From assembly GCA_003218475.1 (NCBI GenBank), contig QHNR01000124.1, positions 1 to 35,970 of the forward strand: a stretch of 35,970 bases of DNA, given 5' to 3'. Positions 7,422-14,701 of this stretch are shown in pieces; positions within the stretch are counted from its first letter, which is position 1, and each line of letters starts with the position of its first letter. Origin of the DNA: Verrucomicrobiota bacterium. Its GTDB lineage: Bacteria; Verrucomicrobiota; Verrucomicrobiia; Chthoniobacterales; UBA10450. A model generated the notes under the pieces. The model did no database searches, was not told the origin of the DNA, and saw only the letters and a list, made by a program, of their open reading frames with translations. Both the position numbers and the translations under genes were made by a program.

Positions 7422-8077
7422 ATGCTGCCCTGATCCAGATTGGAAAAGATTGCCAGTTCCGCTGACGAATTAATTGGCGCTTGGGGATAAATAAGACGAG
7501 AATGTCGTCTGCACGCGCTCAAGAAATGCGAGTCAACGCTTTTTCTTAAGAGATTTTCCGATCGCAGATCACCAAGGTCGCGAAGCTGCAGCAGACAAGC
7601 AATTTTCGCAGTGGTGCAGTGCGGCCCGCAGGATCTTGCGTCATCGGACTCCTAGCACATCTTCGCCTGCCGCAGCGAAAAGCATCGGCCAGCGCGTTTT
7701 GCCATCCCATCGCACGTCCTTCCTGTTCTGCTTCGACGGCGACGGCATCTCCAATGCGTTCTCGTGCTGGAGGAAGATATCGCTCTCGAAATTTCACCCA
7801 AAACGCCGACACAGCCAGCACTCAATCCGGCCGTCCTGATTCAGATCTTTGCAGATTTTTGAGAAAATCGCGCCGAGTTGTCAAAACAATTCGCCGCAAG
7901 CGCGAATTGCTGATTCGAGTTCCAGAAACGCGGTCAGCTTTTCATCCGCGTACACAACGAACCGACCATTCGAGTTGCCATCAGGACAAGTCCGTGTAAA
8001 GGCTGGTTAAAGTCAATGCGAGACGATTTTCGCAAAACTGATACAGTACAAAAGACGAAAGCCTAGGAATGTAAGTT
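7422..8077. other. Long non-coding stretch with an F2 remnant; no supported gene
   Basis: Several short overlapping frames exist on both strands (for example 7546-7821 minus and 7636-7839 plus), but none shows a recognisable motif, ribosome-binding site or clean composition. The only identifiable content is the F2 remnant at about 7905-7972 and a possible scrap of the same repeat at about 7510-7540. Confidence 0.5.
7905..7972 (-). pseudogene. F2 family remnant (C-terminal part)
   Basis: Minus-strand reading gives FVVYADEKLTAFLELES, matching the last third of the intact F2 copy. It is preceded on the plus strand by tcgccgcaagcgcgaat, a flank that also borders the F2 copy at 10735. Confidence 0.75.
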
Positions 8078-8557
8078 ATGAACAGCGGCCCAACACTCAG
8101 CATCGGTGCGACTGGTCACGATGTACGAAGACTTCAACGTATCTTTGTGATGACTAAAGCACTCGTTTTTAGCGACATTACCGGAAGCTTCGACGTCACG
8201 ACAGAACAGGCTGTTAAAGATTTCCAACAAGGCGCGGGTTTGACAGTAGACGGCATCGTCGGGCCTGCAACATGGCAGGCGCTCCCAGCCGATCCACATA
8301 CGTCGGTATTATCTCGTGGTGCGTCAGGCAGCGTTGTGACAGCATTACAACAAGGTCTCAAGAAGTATTCAACTCCGGCGACGGATCCGGGTCTGGTGGA
8401 CGGTGATTTCGGGCCCAAGACCGAAGCCGCTGTCAAAGCCTACCAACAGGATCGAGCTGTCCACGTGGACGGGATCGTCGGCGATCAGACATGGTGGGTT
8501 CCCGCGGGTGCCGCGGGTGCTACTCTCGCTTCGCTTTCCGGACTTACGACGATATGA
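8078..8557 (+). CDS. Double peptidoglycan-binding domain protein
   Basis: The 159-residue product is built of two PG_binding_1 repeats. The first is LSIGATGHDVRRLQRIF ... AVKDFQQGAGLTVDGIVGP (residues ~6-65). The second is LSRGASGSVVTALQQGL ... AVKAYQQDRAVHVDGIVGDQ (~76-140). Each has the typical ATxxAVKxFQ and DGIVGxxTW signatures. No signal peptide is visible, so export would need another route, or the protein is the binding part of a lost larger enzyme. The C-terminal ~18 residues are Ala/Gly/Ser-rich. It binds cell wall by family knowledge; no catalytic domain is attached. Confidence 0.88.
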   Translation: MNSGPTLSIGATGHDVRRLQRIFVMTKALVFSDITGSFDVTTEQAVKDFQQGAGLTVDGIVGPATWQALPADPHTSVLSRGASGSVVTALQQGLKKYSTPATDPGLVDGDFGPKTEAAVKAYQQDRAVHVDGIVGDQTWWVPAGAAGATLASLSGLTTI

Positions 8558-8599
8558 TTTGACTGGGCTAAGGCTTCAGTGACTGGCCGCACGACACGC

Positions 8600-8670
8600 C
8601 GATTCGAGTTCTAAAAACGCGGTCAGCTTTTCCTTCGCACGCACAACGAAACGCTTTTCGTTGCCGCGAT
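8600..8670 (-). pseudogene. F2 family remnant joined directly to an F1 remnant
   Basis: Minus-strand F2 C-terminal segment (plus-strand phrase gattcgagttctaaaaacgc then ggtcagctttt). It stops at cgcgatg and continues without a gap into a plus-strand F1 segment. A copy at 10735 breaks at nearly the same place. Confidence 0.7.
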
Positions 8671-8736
8671 GATCATCGCGGCGTGAATCTGATTTCCGAC
8701 GCGCTGCCTGTGGTACGCTGAGCCAAACGCAGTCGG
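8671..8736 (+). pseudogene. F1 family remnant (N-terminal middle)
   Basis: Readable as RGVNLISDALP, then a deletion removes FGRL and the frame shifts (tgtggtacgctgagccaaac). The C-terminal part of F1 is absent. Apart from the two fragments and the hairpin at 8925, the gap 8558-9002 holds nothing I can support. Confidence 0.65.
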
Positions 8737-8924
8737 AGGTTTACGATTACGTCGACCGGGAACGCGTCGCTTATTTGATCTTGTGGAAAAGATTGAAAAG
8801 CGTGGCCGGCGCCGAATTCGCACGGCTGAGTACTGGCGTGCGTATTACACGCGGAAACAGCGGGAATGGCTTGCTGCTCACCCGCGAAAACAGAGCAGGT
8901 CGAGAGCAAAAGAGTCGAAACGGT

Positions 8925-8955
8925 AAAGGCGTTCGCCGCGGAGGCGAACGCCTTT
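8925..8955 (-). terminator. Hairpin after the S74 surface-protein gene (probable terminator)
   Basis: Perfect 13-bp stem (aaaggcgttcgcc / ggcgaacgccttt) with a 5-base loop, starting 48 bp past the stop of the minus-strand gene at 9003. Only a short T run follows on the minus strand, so termination strength is uncertain. Confidence 0.55.
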
Positions 8956-9002
8956 CCAATTCGCCTCGGTGTTTAACACACAAGGCCACTCTAATCGCAG
9001 CT

Positions 9003-10490
9003 TTACGGTTCGTTCGCGACTACTTGCGGCGCAGGTTTGTTCACTTCAAGCTGGGCGCTGACTTTTTGCAAGCCGGCAGTAAGCGCCTCAATTTGCTTCT
9101 GCTGCTCACCGACAATCGCTTTCAAGTCTTGCATTTGATGATGCTCTTTGAGGAACTCATTCAGCAACATGGCGTTGATCTGGTCGTAGCGCACGCTGTA
9201 GGGTTTTCCTTCTTTGTCGCGCACCACCAAGTCCGGATTCACCTTCTCCACCTCTTCGGCCACAAGGCCGAACTGCGATCTTGCGGCTGGGTCAATCTCC
9301 TTTTTGTATCGGAAGGTAACCGGTTTGAGCTCCAGGAGCGCTTCACTGGATTTGCCGATGGGCTTGATGTCTTCCTTAAAACGCTTTGAGGAAGTGATTG
9401 TACCGAGCCTATTATTTGCATCAATGAAAACGGCACTTCCTGAGGGAGCCATTGCATTGAAGATGTTGCCAATAAAACAGCTGTCGCTTATGTCCTGACC
9501 TTGAACACCGATAGCAATAACGTTATTAGACGTGGTAACGGCCAGGCCAGCGAACTCGCCCACCGCGATGTTGTTGCTGCCACTCGTGTTGTTCGAGAGC
9601 GCAGCTTGACCGACGGCTATATTGTGGCTGCCGTCCATGTTGGTAAAGAGCGCTGCACCGCCGACGGCAGTGTTTTCAATGCCGGAGACATTAACTGGAA
9701 GCGCAGACACACCGACGGCCGTATTGGAGTTCCCGGTGTCATTGCTTGCGAGCGCAAAAGCACCAACGGCGGTGTTGGAACCGCCATCAGTGTTACTGAA
9801 GAGCGCCCCAGTGCCAACTGCCGTGTTGAAACTGGCAAAGCCGTTTCCGCTCGAGTCATTATTAAAAAGCGCGGCATTACCAATGGCAGTGTTCTCTCTG
9901 GCGTTAATATTGGAAAAAAGCGCGGCATCGCCAAAAGCGCTGTTGGTCGTTCCGTCGACGTTGCTGGTAAGCGCGAAGTTGCCAAAAGCGTTGTTGCCGT
10001 TGGCATGACCGAGGCCGCTCGAGTCATTATTATAGAGCGCAAAGGAGCCGACAGCATTGTTGCCGCTGCCGGTCAAGTTGTTGACGAGCGCATTAGTTCC
10101 AACGGCCACGTTCTGAGAGCCGCTGAGGTTGAGTATCATCGCTGCGGTGCCAACTGCGGTATTGGAATTCCCATCGGTCCCGGCCCCTGTTCGACTGGTG
10201 AGGGCCAGCGTTCCAGCACCAAGAGCGGTGTTGAAGCTGGCGTCACCGGCTAAAAAGTTGGAATACCAACCAACTGCTGTGTTTCCTATGCCGCCGAGGA
10301 GCTGATGAAGGGCGTTGCACCCTTCCGCTGTCGTGAACGCGGGATAGCACCCGTCCGGGTTCCCGGGTATCTCCGGGGGTAATTGCGCTTGCATTGTTGG
10401 CAAAAACGCACAGCAGGCAAGCACGGACAGGATCGATGTGAATATTTTGAGGCGAGTTTTCATTAGCTTAATTTTCCTTTTTTCTTTCAT
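9003..10490 (-). CDS. Secreted surface protein with YadA-like repeats and C-terminal S74 chaperone domain
   Basis: The 495-residue protein has a signal peptide around residues 10-35 (MKTRLKIFTSILSVLACCAF). Residues ~70-340 are at least ten imperfect repeats of 22-28 residues with the pattern NTAVGxxALxxN, like YadA/trimeric autotransporter head repeats. A peptidase S74 (intramolecular chaperone) domain follows from residue ~367: SSKRFKEDIKPIGKSSEALL, FGLVAEEVEKVNPDLV, YDQINAMLLNEFLKEH. The final ~50 residues are coiled coil. Ser367 and Lys372 keep the spacing of the S74 Ser-Lys self-cleavage dyad, though the usual Asp after the Ser is Ser. Such domains guide trimer folding of fibres. Start could be 10490 (agaagg site) or 10463 (aagga site), the latter giving a cleaner signal peptide. 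Confidence 0.87.
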   Translation of the reverse strand: MKEKRKIKLMKTRLKIFTSILSVLACCAFLPTMQAQLPPEIPGNPDGCYPAFTTAEGCNALHQLLGGIGNTAVGWYSNFLAGDASFNTALGAGTLALTSRTGAGTDGNSNTAVGTAAMILNLSGSQNVAVGTNALVNNLTGSGNNAVGSFALYNNDSSGLGHANGNNAFGNFALTSNVDGTTNSAFGDAALFSNINARENTAIGNAALFNNDSSGNGFASFNTAVGTGALFSNTDGGSNTAVGAFALASNDTGNSNTAVGVSALPVNVSGIENTAVGGAALFTNMDGSHNIAVGQAALSNNTSGSNNIAVGEFAGLAVTTSNNVIAIGVQGQDISDSCFIGNIFNAMAPSGSAVFIDANNRLGTITSSKRFKEDIKPIGKSSEALLELKPVTFRYKKEIDPAARSQFGLVAEEVEKVNPDLVVRDKEGKPYSVRYDQINAMLLNEFLKEHHQMQDLKAIVGEQQKQIEALTAGLQKVSAQLEVNKPAPQVVANEP

Positions 10491-10600
10491 TGTTTTGGCC
10501 TTCTCTGATTTCCCTTAGAGTCGCCTTCGCTGAGGCTACGGCGGGCCATGGGAATTCATTTCCGGCCGTTCATGGTGGATGTTTGTTTTGCCTGGCCCTA
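10484..10600 (-). repeat. Duplicated gene leader, copy B, with a REP-like insert
   Basis: Same 28-base leader as 1918-1950, here directly upstream of a real gene. Compared with copy A it carries about 30 extra bases (cgccttcgctgaggctacgg then cgggccatgg) that resemble a short palindromic repeat. After the insert the phrase ttcatttccg resumes. Confidence 0.65.
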
Positions 10601-10734
10601 AGCAAACCTGACTCCCAAAGTGTTTTCCCAAAAGTTCAATGCTGTGTCAACAAGAAAAGCTAAAAGAGAGAACGCGCTGAAAGCTGCACTTCCGCGCACG
10701 CCTGGCTCCCATGAGCAAACAGGCGTACCGATCA

Positions 10735-10835
10735 TTCGTCGCAAGCGCGAATCGCCGATCCAAGTTTAACGAACGCAGTCAACTTCTAATCCGCTTGCAC
10801 AACGAAACGCTTTCCGTCGTCGCGATGCGCCGAGG
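10735..10835 (-). pseudogene. F2 family remnant (C-terminal half)
   Basis: Minus-strand F2 tail with several substitutions and small shifts; plus-strand phrases cgcagtcaacttctaatccg and cacaacgaaacgcttt correspond to ADEKLTAFLE and RFVV. It breaks off at gtcgcgatgcg, close to the break in the 8600 copy. About 25 bases further on, 10858-10905 shares the phrase gagcgttct-gcggcctcgtacg with 26715-26745. The rest of 10600-10955 shows nothing. Confidence 0.65.
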
Positions 10836-10955
10836 AACTTCGGATTTTTTGCAGTCGCGACAGCCGGGGCCGTCCTCTGAGCGTTCTAGCGGCCTCGTAC
10901 GCTGACAAAATTTTCAGATCGACCGCGCAGCTTTGGTTTGAGATAACTGTTCGCC

Positions 10956-11216
10956 ATGAGCACAGATGAACCTTTTAGGACTGACTATGAGTTTTTGAAA
11001 GGAGTCGATTATATTTTTGTGTCCCTCGACCGGAATCTGTCCGGCGAAGAATGCCACGAACTTGCCGAGAAGTATTTTGAGACTCATAAAGGGATGACTT
11101 TGCCCGGACAGGCGTTGCGTGTTGATTTGCGCCCGGCGTTTCGGAAACCGTTAGCTGATGTCACGGCCAAATTCCGCGCTGTTTCTGTCGGCCATACTTT
11201 CACGCCACAGCGATGA
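10956..11216 (+). CDS. Hypothetical protein
   Basis: Unrecognised 86-residue soluble protein. The sequence has a balanced protein-like composition with strand- and helix-like parts: YIFVSLDRNLSGEECHELAE, KYFETHKGMTLPG, then ALRVDLRPAFRKPLADVTAK. The ATG at 10956 is the first in the frame; no strong Shine-Dalgarno precedes it. No signal peptide or motif. An F1 remnant starts 12 bp after the stop on the same strand. Confidence 0.55.
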   Translation: MSTDEPFRTDYEFLKGVDYIFVSLDRNLSGEECHELAEKYFETHKGMTLPGQALRVDLRPAFRKPLADVTAKFRAVSVGHTFTPQR

Positions 11217-11227
11217 GCATCGGCACA

Positions 11228-11368
11228 TATGGCGAGCCGGATGCAGTGAGCAAAGCAATCGGCTAGGCCAGGTTTTTCAGCCGCTCACACGATGCGGTGA
11301 TTCGCGTTTACGATGACGCGGGCAACGTGATCGAGACGCACGAGTACAAGGCGGATTTCAAAGATTGA
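11228..11368 (+). pseudogene. F1 family remnant (C-terminal two thirds, one stop codon)
   Basis: Reads YGEPDAVSKAIG, a TAG, then ARFFSRSHDAVIRVYDDAG and NVIETHEYKADFKD with TGA, all in one frame. Only a single nonsense change interrupts it, so it is a fairly recent loss. It starts 12 bp after the gene at 10956. Confidence 0.85.
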
Positions 11369-11414
11369 TAAACTTGCTTGCGCTTGCCGGGCGGCTGAGC
11401 TTGTGGCTTGTTTT

Positions 11415-11810
11415 ATGAACTATCGAACGTTGACTGTCGCGGTGGCGCTTATCGCTGTTCGCTTGGTCGTTCCCTTCGCCTCCGCTGAGCCAAAAGCCTA
11501 CGACACCGTTTTCTACAAGGGGAAGGCGGCTGGCCTGAGAATCGTCTTTGAGTTCGACCACGGCCATGTGGAGGCCAGCAATGTCAAGATCACCGAACCT
11601 GCCAGTGGTAAAACAACGAAGTTTTATCTGTCGGGTAGAGATGGACAGACGGGAACGGGCAAGATACGATTTGCTCCTGTGAAGGGCGCAAAAAAAGAGG
11701 TTTTGTTAGAGATGGATCCGCTTGGCGATCCTCAGTCCACTATCAAGGGCAGTTATACGGCCGCCGGAAAAACTGTTCCGTTCACTCTTACAAAAAGGAA
11801 GAAGCACTGA
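11415..11810 (+). CDS. Secreted hypothetical protein
   Basis: Unrecognised. ATG 11415 is preferred to 11403 because MNYRTLTVAVALIAVRLVV followed by PFASAEP is a good signal peptide. The mature part (~105 residues) is beta-rich: TVFYKGKAAGLRIVFEFDHG, TTKFYLSGRDGQTGTGKIRF, then a Lys-rich end. It could be a small periplasmic beta-sandwich. Its last 23 bp overlap the 3' end of the convergent F2 gene. Confidence 0.6.
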   Translation: MNYRTLTVAVALIAVRLVVPFASAEPKAYDTVFYKGKAAGLRIVFEFDHGHVEASNVKITEPASGKTTKFYLSGRDGQTGTGKIRFAPVKGAKKEVLLEMDPLGDPQSTIKGSYTAAGKTVPFTLTKRKKH

Positions 11811-12003
11811 ACGGCTCAACTGCCGCTTCAAGCTCAAGAAACGCAGTCAGCTTTTCATCCGCGTGCACAACAAAACGCTTTTCGTTGTCGCGATGTGCGT
11901 CTGCAATCCAGATCGTTCGCCCGCGAGAATCAATCGCTGAGACGTAGCCCAAACTCCAACCGGCTTTCTTGAGATTGTCAGCAATGATTTCCCAGTACTT
12001 CAC
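11788..12003 (-). CDS. F2 family small protein, intact copy
   Basis: The only unbroken F2 copy: 71 residues from a GTG start. It reads KYWEIIADNLKKAGWSLGYV, SAIDSRGRTIWIADAHRD, KRFVVHADEKLTAFLELEAA. The pattern suggests one compact alpha/beta domain: an N-terminal helix, two strands around GRTIWIADAH, and a C-terminal helix. No catalytic signature or signal peptide is seen and I do not know its function. Five further fragments of the same family lie in this window, all coding on the minus strand. It ends convergently with the gene at 11415-11810 and lies 64 bp before tRNA-Val. Confidence 0.65.
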   Translation of the reverse strand: MKYWEIIADNLKKAGWSLGYVSAIDSRGRTIWIADAHRDNEKRFVVHADEKLTAFLELEAAVEPFSASSFL

Positions 12004-12067
12004 GCGAGCTCGATTGTGCCTCTCGCTTTGCTCGGGTCCGCTTTTCCACTATCGTCAATCAGTTTCC

Positions 12068-12139
12068 GGGCGGTTAGCTCAGCGGTAGAGCATCTCGTTT
12101 ACACCGAGAGGGTCGGGGGTTCGAAACCCTCACCGCCCA
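12068..12139 (+). tRNA. tRNA-Val (anticodon UAC)
   Basis: Full cloverleaf: acceptor stem gggcggt pairs with accgccc, D-arm with gctcagcggtagagc, anticodon stem tctcg/cgaga with loop tttacac (anticodon TAC), T-arm gggggttcgaaaccctc. CCA is not encoded. It marks the junction between the repeat-rich left block and the core-like block. Confidence 0.96.
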
Positions 12140-12343
12140 GTTTTTTCAGTGAAAAGTGACTAGTGACCGGTGAATCGTGATTGCTGATCGGTTCTTAACC
12201 ACAAATCCGCCTTCGGTCGCCGCGGCGACCTACGGCACGACAGGTGGACATAGAATGAGCACGAATTTTTAGGAATCTCCTGGCTCCTGCTGTGCTGATG
12301 GTTTCATTCGTGTCAATTGGTGTTGATTAGTGGTTGATGCTGC
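12140..12343. other. Intergenic, short repeat-like phrases only
   Basis: No gene. Contains phrases such as gtgaaaagtgactagtgacc and attcgtgtcaattggtgttg that look like scraps of dispersed repeats; a related acgaataaacacgaac lies at 13062. Confidence 0.4.
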
Positions 12344-13051
12344 TCAGGGCGGCGTTGACGACAACATTTCAGTCACGGCAGCTTCGACGTGAATCTTTGT
12401 CGTGTTGAGAAACAGAGTTCCGTTGTGGTCGGGGTCGCGTAGAATCAGCGGCAACTCCGTTCCGGCAAGAACCACGCCGTCGATGTCGCTCTTTGCTTTC
12501 ATGCGATCAACAATGGCAAGCAAACCGGCGCGGGTCTCCGGCAGCAATTTTCCTGGAACCAATTCGTTCATGTATTTATCGTCAATGTAATCCTGATCCT
12601 TCGGTTCCGGCACGAGAAGCTCGATTGCCTCACGCGAGAAAACCTTCGGGTAAAAAGTGGCCTGCATTGTGTAGCGCGTGCCAAACAAAGCAAGCCGCTT
12701 TAGTCCCAATGCTTTGGCCGCTGCACAAGTGGCTTCCACAATACTGATCAAAGGAATCGGCGACTTGAACGCGACCTCATCGAACACAATGTGTGGCGTG
12801 TTTGCTGAGATCAGAGCGAAATCGGCACCCGCGTCGGCAAGTTTGCCGATTCCTTCGAGCAAATAATCGGCCATGCCAGCTAGATCGCCGGCCTCCATGA
12901 AATCGAGTCCCTTCTTCAGATCAACGCTGATGATGAAGAAGCGCGGATAACTCCCGTCGCGCGTTCGCTCTCGGTAAAGGGCGATAATCCTCTCGTAATA
13001 ATCGATCGTGCTCTCGGGCCCAAGGCCACCAATGACTCCAAGGCTCTTCAT
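12344..13051 (-). CDS. Aspartate/glutamate racemase family protein
   Basis: The 235-residue protein has the Asp/Glu racemase fold signatures: MKSLGVIGGLGPESTIDYYE at the N-terminus, ISANTPH (residues 81-87) and VLAGTELPL (194-202) around the two active-site positions, plus LALFGTRYTMQATFYP. Classical members use one Cys in each half (CNTxH and GCTE). Here these positions are Ala83 and Gly197, so the standard two-Cys racemization chemistry is not available and the real reaction is uncertain. ATG 13051 is chosen over 13156 because homology starts there and the extension covers a repeat. Divergent from the MFS gene. Confidence 0.85.
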   Translation of the reverse strand: MKSLGVIGGLGPESTIDYYERIIALYRERTRDGSYPRFFIISVDLKKGLDFMEAGDLAGMADYLLEGIGKLADAGADFALISANTPHIVFDEVAFKSPIPLISIVEATCAAAKALGLKRLALFGTRYTMQATFYPKVFSREAIELLVPEPKDQDYIDDKYMNELVPGKLLPETRAGLLAIVDRMKAKSDIDGVVLAGTELPLILRDPDHNGTLFLNTTKIHVEAAVTEMLSSTPP

Positions 13052-13080
13052 TTGTTTACCACGAATAAACACGAACTGAT

Positions 13081-13216
13081 ACAATGACGAAATCCGAATG
13101 CCGAATGTCGAAGGAATGACTGAATGACGAATACCGAAAAAGCGTTGCATCTTCATTTGTCATTCTAGCTTCGTCATTGATTCGTCATTCGACATTCGTG
13201 CTTCGGCATTTCACAA
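13081..13216. repeat. Inverted-repeat element rich in 'acgaat/attcgt' units
   Basis: Left arm: cgaatgccgaatgtcgaagg, aatgactgaatgacgaa. Right arm: ttcgtcattgattcgtcatt followed by cgacattcgtgcttcggcat. The arms are imperfect inverse complements and fill the space between the divergent racemase and MFS genes. A second copy of the type is at 22590-22735. Confidence 0.75.
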
Positions 13217-13237
13217 TCCGTGTCCGTTCGTGATTAA

Positions 13238-14392
13238 ATGAAAAGCAGCTCGGCGCTTCGCTTCGTTCTCATCATCGGTATCGCGAACTTCTTCGCTGAT
13301 TTTACCTATGAAGGTGCGCGGGGAATCGTCGGCCCATTTCTCGGTTCGTTAGGCGCGAGCGCGGCGATCGTCGGGTTTGTCGCAGGCCTTGGCGAGCTCA
13401 TGGGTTATGGGCTGCGCTCCGTGTCGGGGTATTTCGCAGACAAATCGCATCGGCATTGGGCGTTCGCCTTCGTGGGCTACACCGTCAATCTGCTCGCGGT
13501 TCCCGGGCTCGCACTCGCAACGCGATGGCCGCTCGCAGCAACTCTGGTCGTAGCAGAACGGACCGGGCGAGGTATTCGCAAACCGACTGTGGAAGCAATG
13601 CTTTCGTATGCAGGTAAATCGATCGGCGCCGGATGGGTTTTCGGACTAAACGAAGCACTCGACCAGGCGGGGGCGACTGTCGGTCCATTGCTCATGGCGC
13701 TCATTCTTTATCTCAACGGCGGGTTTCGGACTGGGTTCGCTGTGTTGCTCATTCCAGCTTCGCTTTGCCTCGCGATCCTGGTGGCAGCCAGGTTGCTACA
13801 TCCACGTCCGCACGAGCTCGAAGAAGGCACGGGACACACGTTTGCAACAACGAAGCTGACGCGCCCCTACTGGATTTATCTCGTGGCCGGCTCACTGATT
13901 GCGGCGGGTCTCGCGGACTTTGCGCTAATCGGTTTTCACTTTCACAAGGCGAACACGGTGCCCGCAAACCTGATTCCGGTGTTTTATGCAGTTGCAATGG
14001 CGAGCAGCGCGCTCGCTTCGATCCCATTGGGGCGATTGTTTGACAGGTTCGGCGCAAACATCTCCCTGTTCGCGTTTCTTATTTCTGCCGCGGCTGCGCC
14101 TTGTGTTTTTCTAGGCACATCTGTCGCTGCATTGATCGGGATGGTTTTTTGGGGAATCGGGATGAGCGCGCAGGGTTCTCTGCTTCAAGCGATGCTCACC
14201 GGCGTTATTCCACCACAGAAACGAAGCACGGCATTTGGGCTTTTTGATACCGGATACGGAATCGCGTGGTTTCTCGGTAGCGCGGTCATGGGATTGCTTT
14301 ACGAAAAATCAATCCTGGCGGTCGCGCTGTTTTCAGTGTGTTTTCAAGTTGCGGCTCTTCCGATCTTTTTTATCGTAAATAAGAAGCGCTGA
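13238..14392 (+). CDS. MFS transporter
   Basis: The 384-residue membrane protein has about 12 hydrophobic segments and an MFS layout. The N-terminal half contains IVGFVAGLGELMGYGLRSVS, then the loop DKSHRHWAF after TM2. The middle loop RPHELEEGTGHTF separates the halves, and the second half has IPLGRLFDRFGANIS, an MFS-type loop. The substrate cannot be predicted; the fold resembles drug-efflux or metabolite exporters. The ATG is the first in frame. The small basic ORF downstream starts 8 bp after the stop. Confidence 0.9.
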   Translation: MKSSSALRFVLIIGIANFFADFTYEGARGIVGPFLGSLGASAAIVGFVAGLGELMGYGLRSVSGYFADKSHRHWAFAFVGYTVNLLAVPGLALATRWPLAATLVVAERTGRGIRKPTVEAMLSYAGKSIGAGWVFGLNEALDQAGATVGPLLMALILYLNGGFRTGFAVLLIPASLCLAILVAARLLHPRPHELEEGTGHTFATTKLTRPYWIYLVAGSLIAAGLADFALIGFHFHKANTVPANLIPVFYAVAMASSALASIPLGRLFDRFGANISLFAFLISAAAAPCVFLGTSVAALIGMVFWGIGMSAQGSLLQAMLTGVIPPQKRSTAFGLFDTGYGIAWFLGSAVMGLLYEKSILAVALFSVCFQVAALPIFFIVNKKR

Positions 14393-14400
14393 GCTCGTTG

Positions 14401-14664
14401 ATGGACCCGTACGCAAAAGCAAGGGAGCGAAAAGTGGGAGCGCAGCGCCCAAAGATCAAGCACCTGCCGCACGCCACGGAGCCGCGAACACGGCGAGAAC
14501 GCCAGGCACAGAAGGAAGCCGTAGCAGCACAGCGACGCGCGATTAAAAAGGCAGCGCGCCGGCATCTGAAGGAGCAATTGCTCAAGGAACTCGAAGAGGA
14601 TGATAAGGGCCATGACCACCGATTGCGTGCAGCCGCTTCGCAATGCAAAGCGCGCCGCCCATAG
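14401..14664 (+). CDS. Small basic helical hypothetical protein
   Basis: An 87-residue, strongly charged, Ala/Arg/Lys-rich frame starting 8 bp after the MFS stop. It has long helical stretches (RRERQAQKEAVAAQRRAIKK, KEQLLKELEEDD) and no hydrophobic core. It may bind nucleic acid or be disordered. Composition agrees with a translated frame but no family is recognised. Confidence 0.45.
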   Translation: MDPYAKARERKVGAQRPKIKHLPHATEPRTRRERQAQKEAVAAQRRAIKKAARRHLKEQLLKELEEDDKGHDHRLRAAASQCKARRP

Positions 14665-14701
14665 GGCGGCAGCTACAGGGCGTTAATGAAGCTACGAACG
14701 C

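Noticed and set aside
7546-7839. Overlapping frames on both strands in the 7.4-8.1 kb gap
   Set aside because: Composition follows the high-GC background and no frame shows a motif, start signal or homologous look.
9501-10253. Plus-strand 250-codon frame opposite the surface protein
   Set aside because: It is the antisense of the repeat region; its openness comes from the repetitive codon pattern on the other strand.
9500-10280. CRISPR-like regular repeats
   Set aside because: The periodic phrases are codon repeats of the YadA-like region in a long open frame; repeat units vary and there are no unique spacers.
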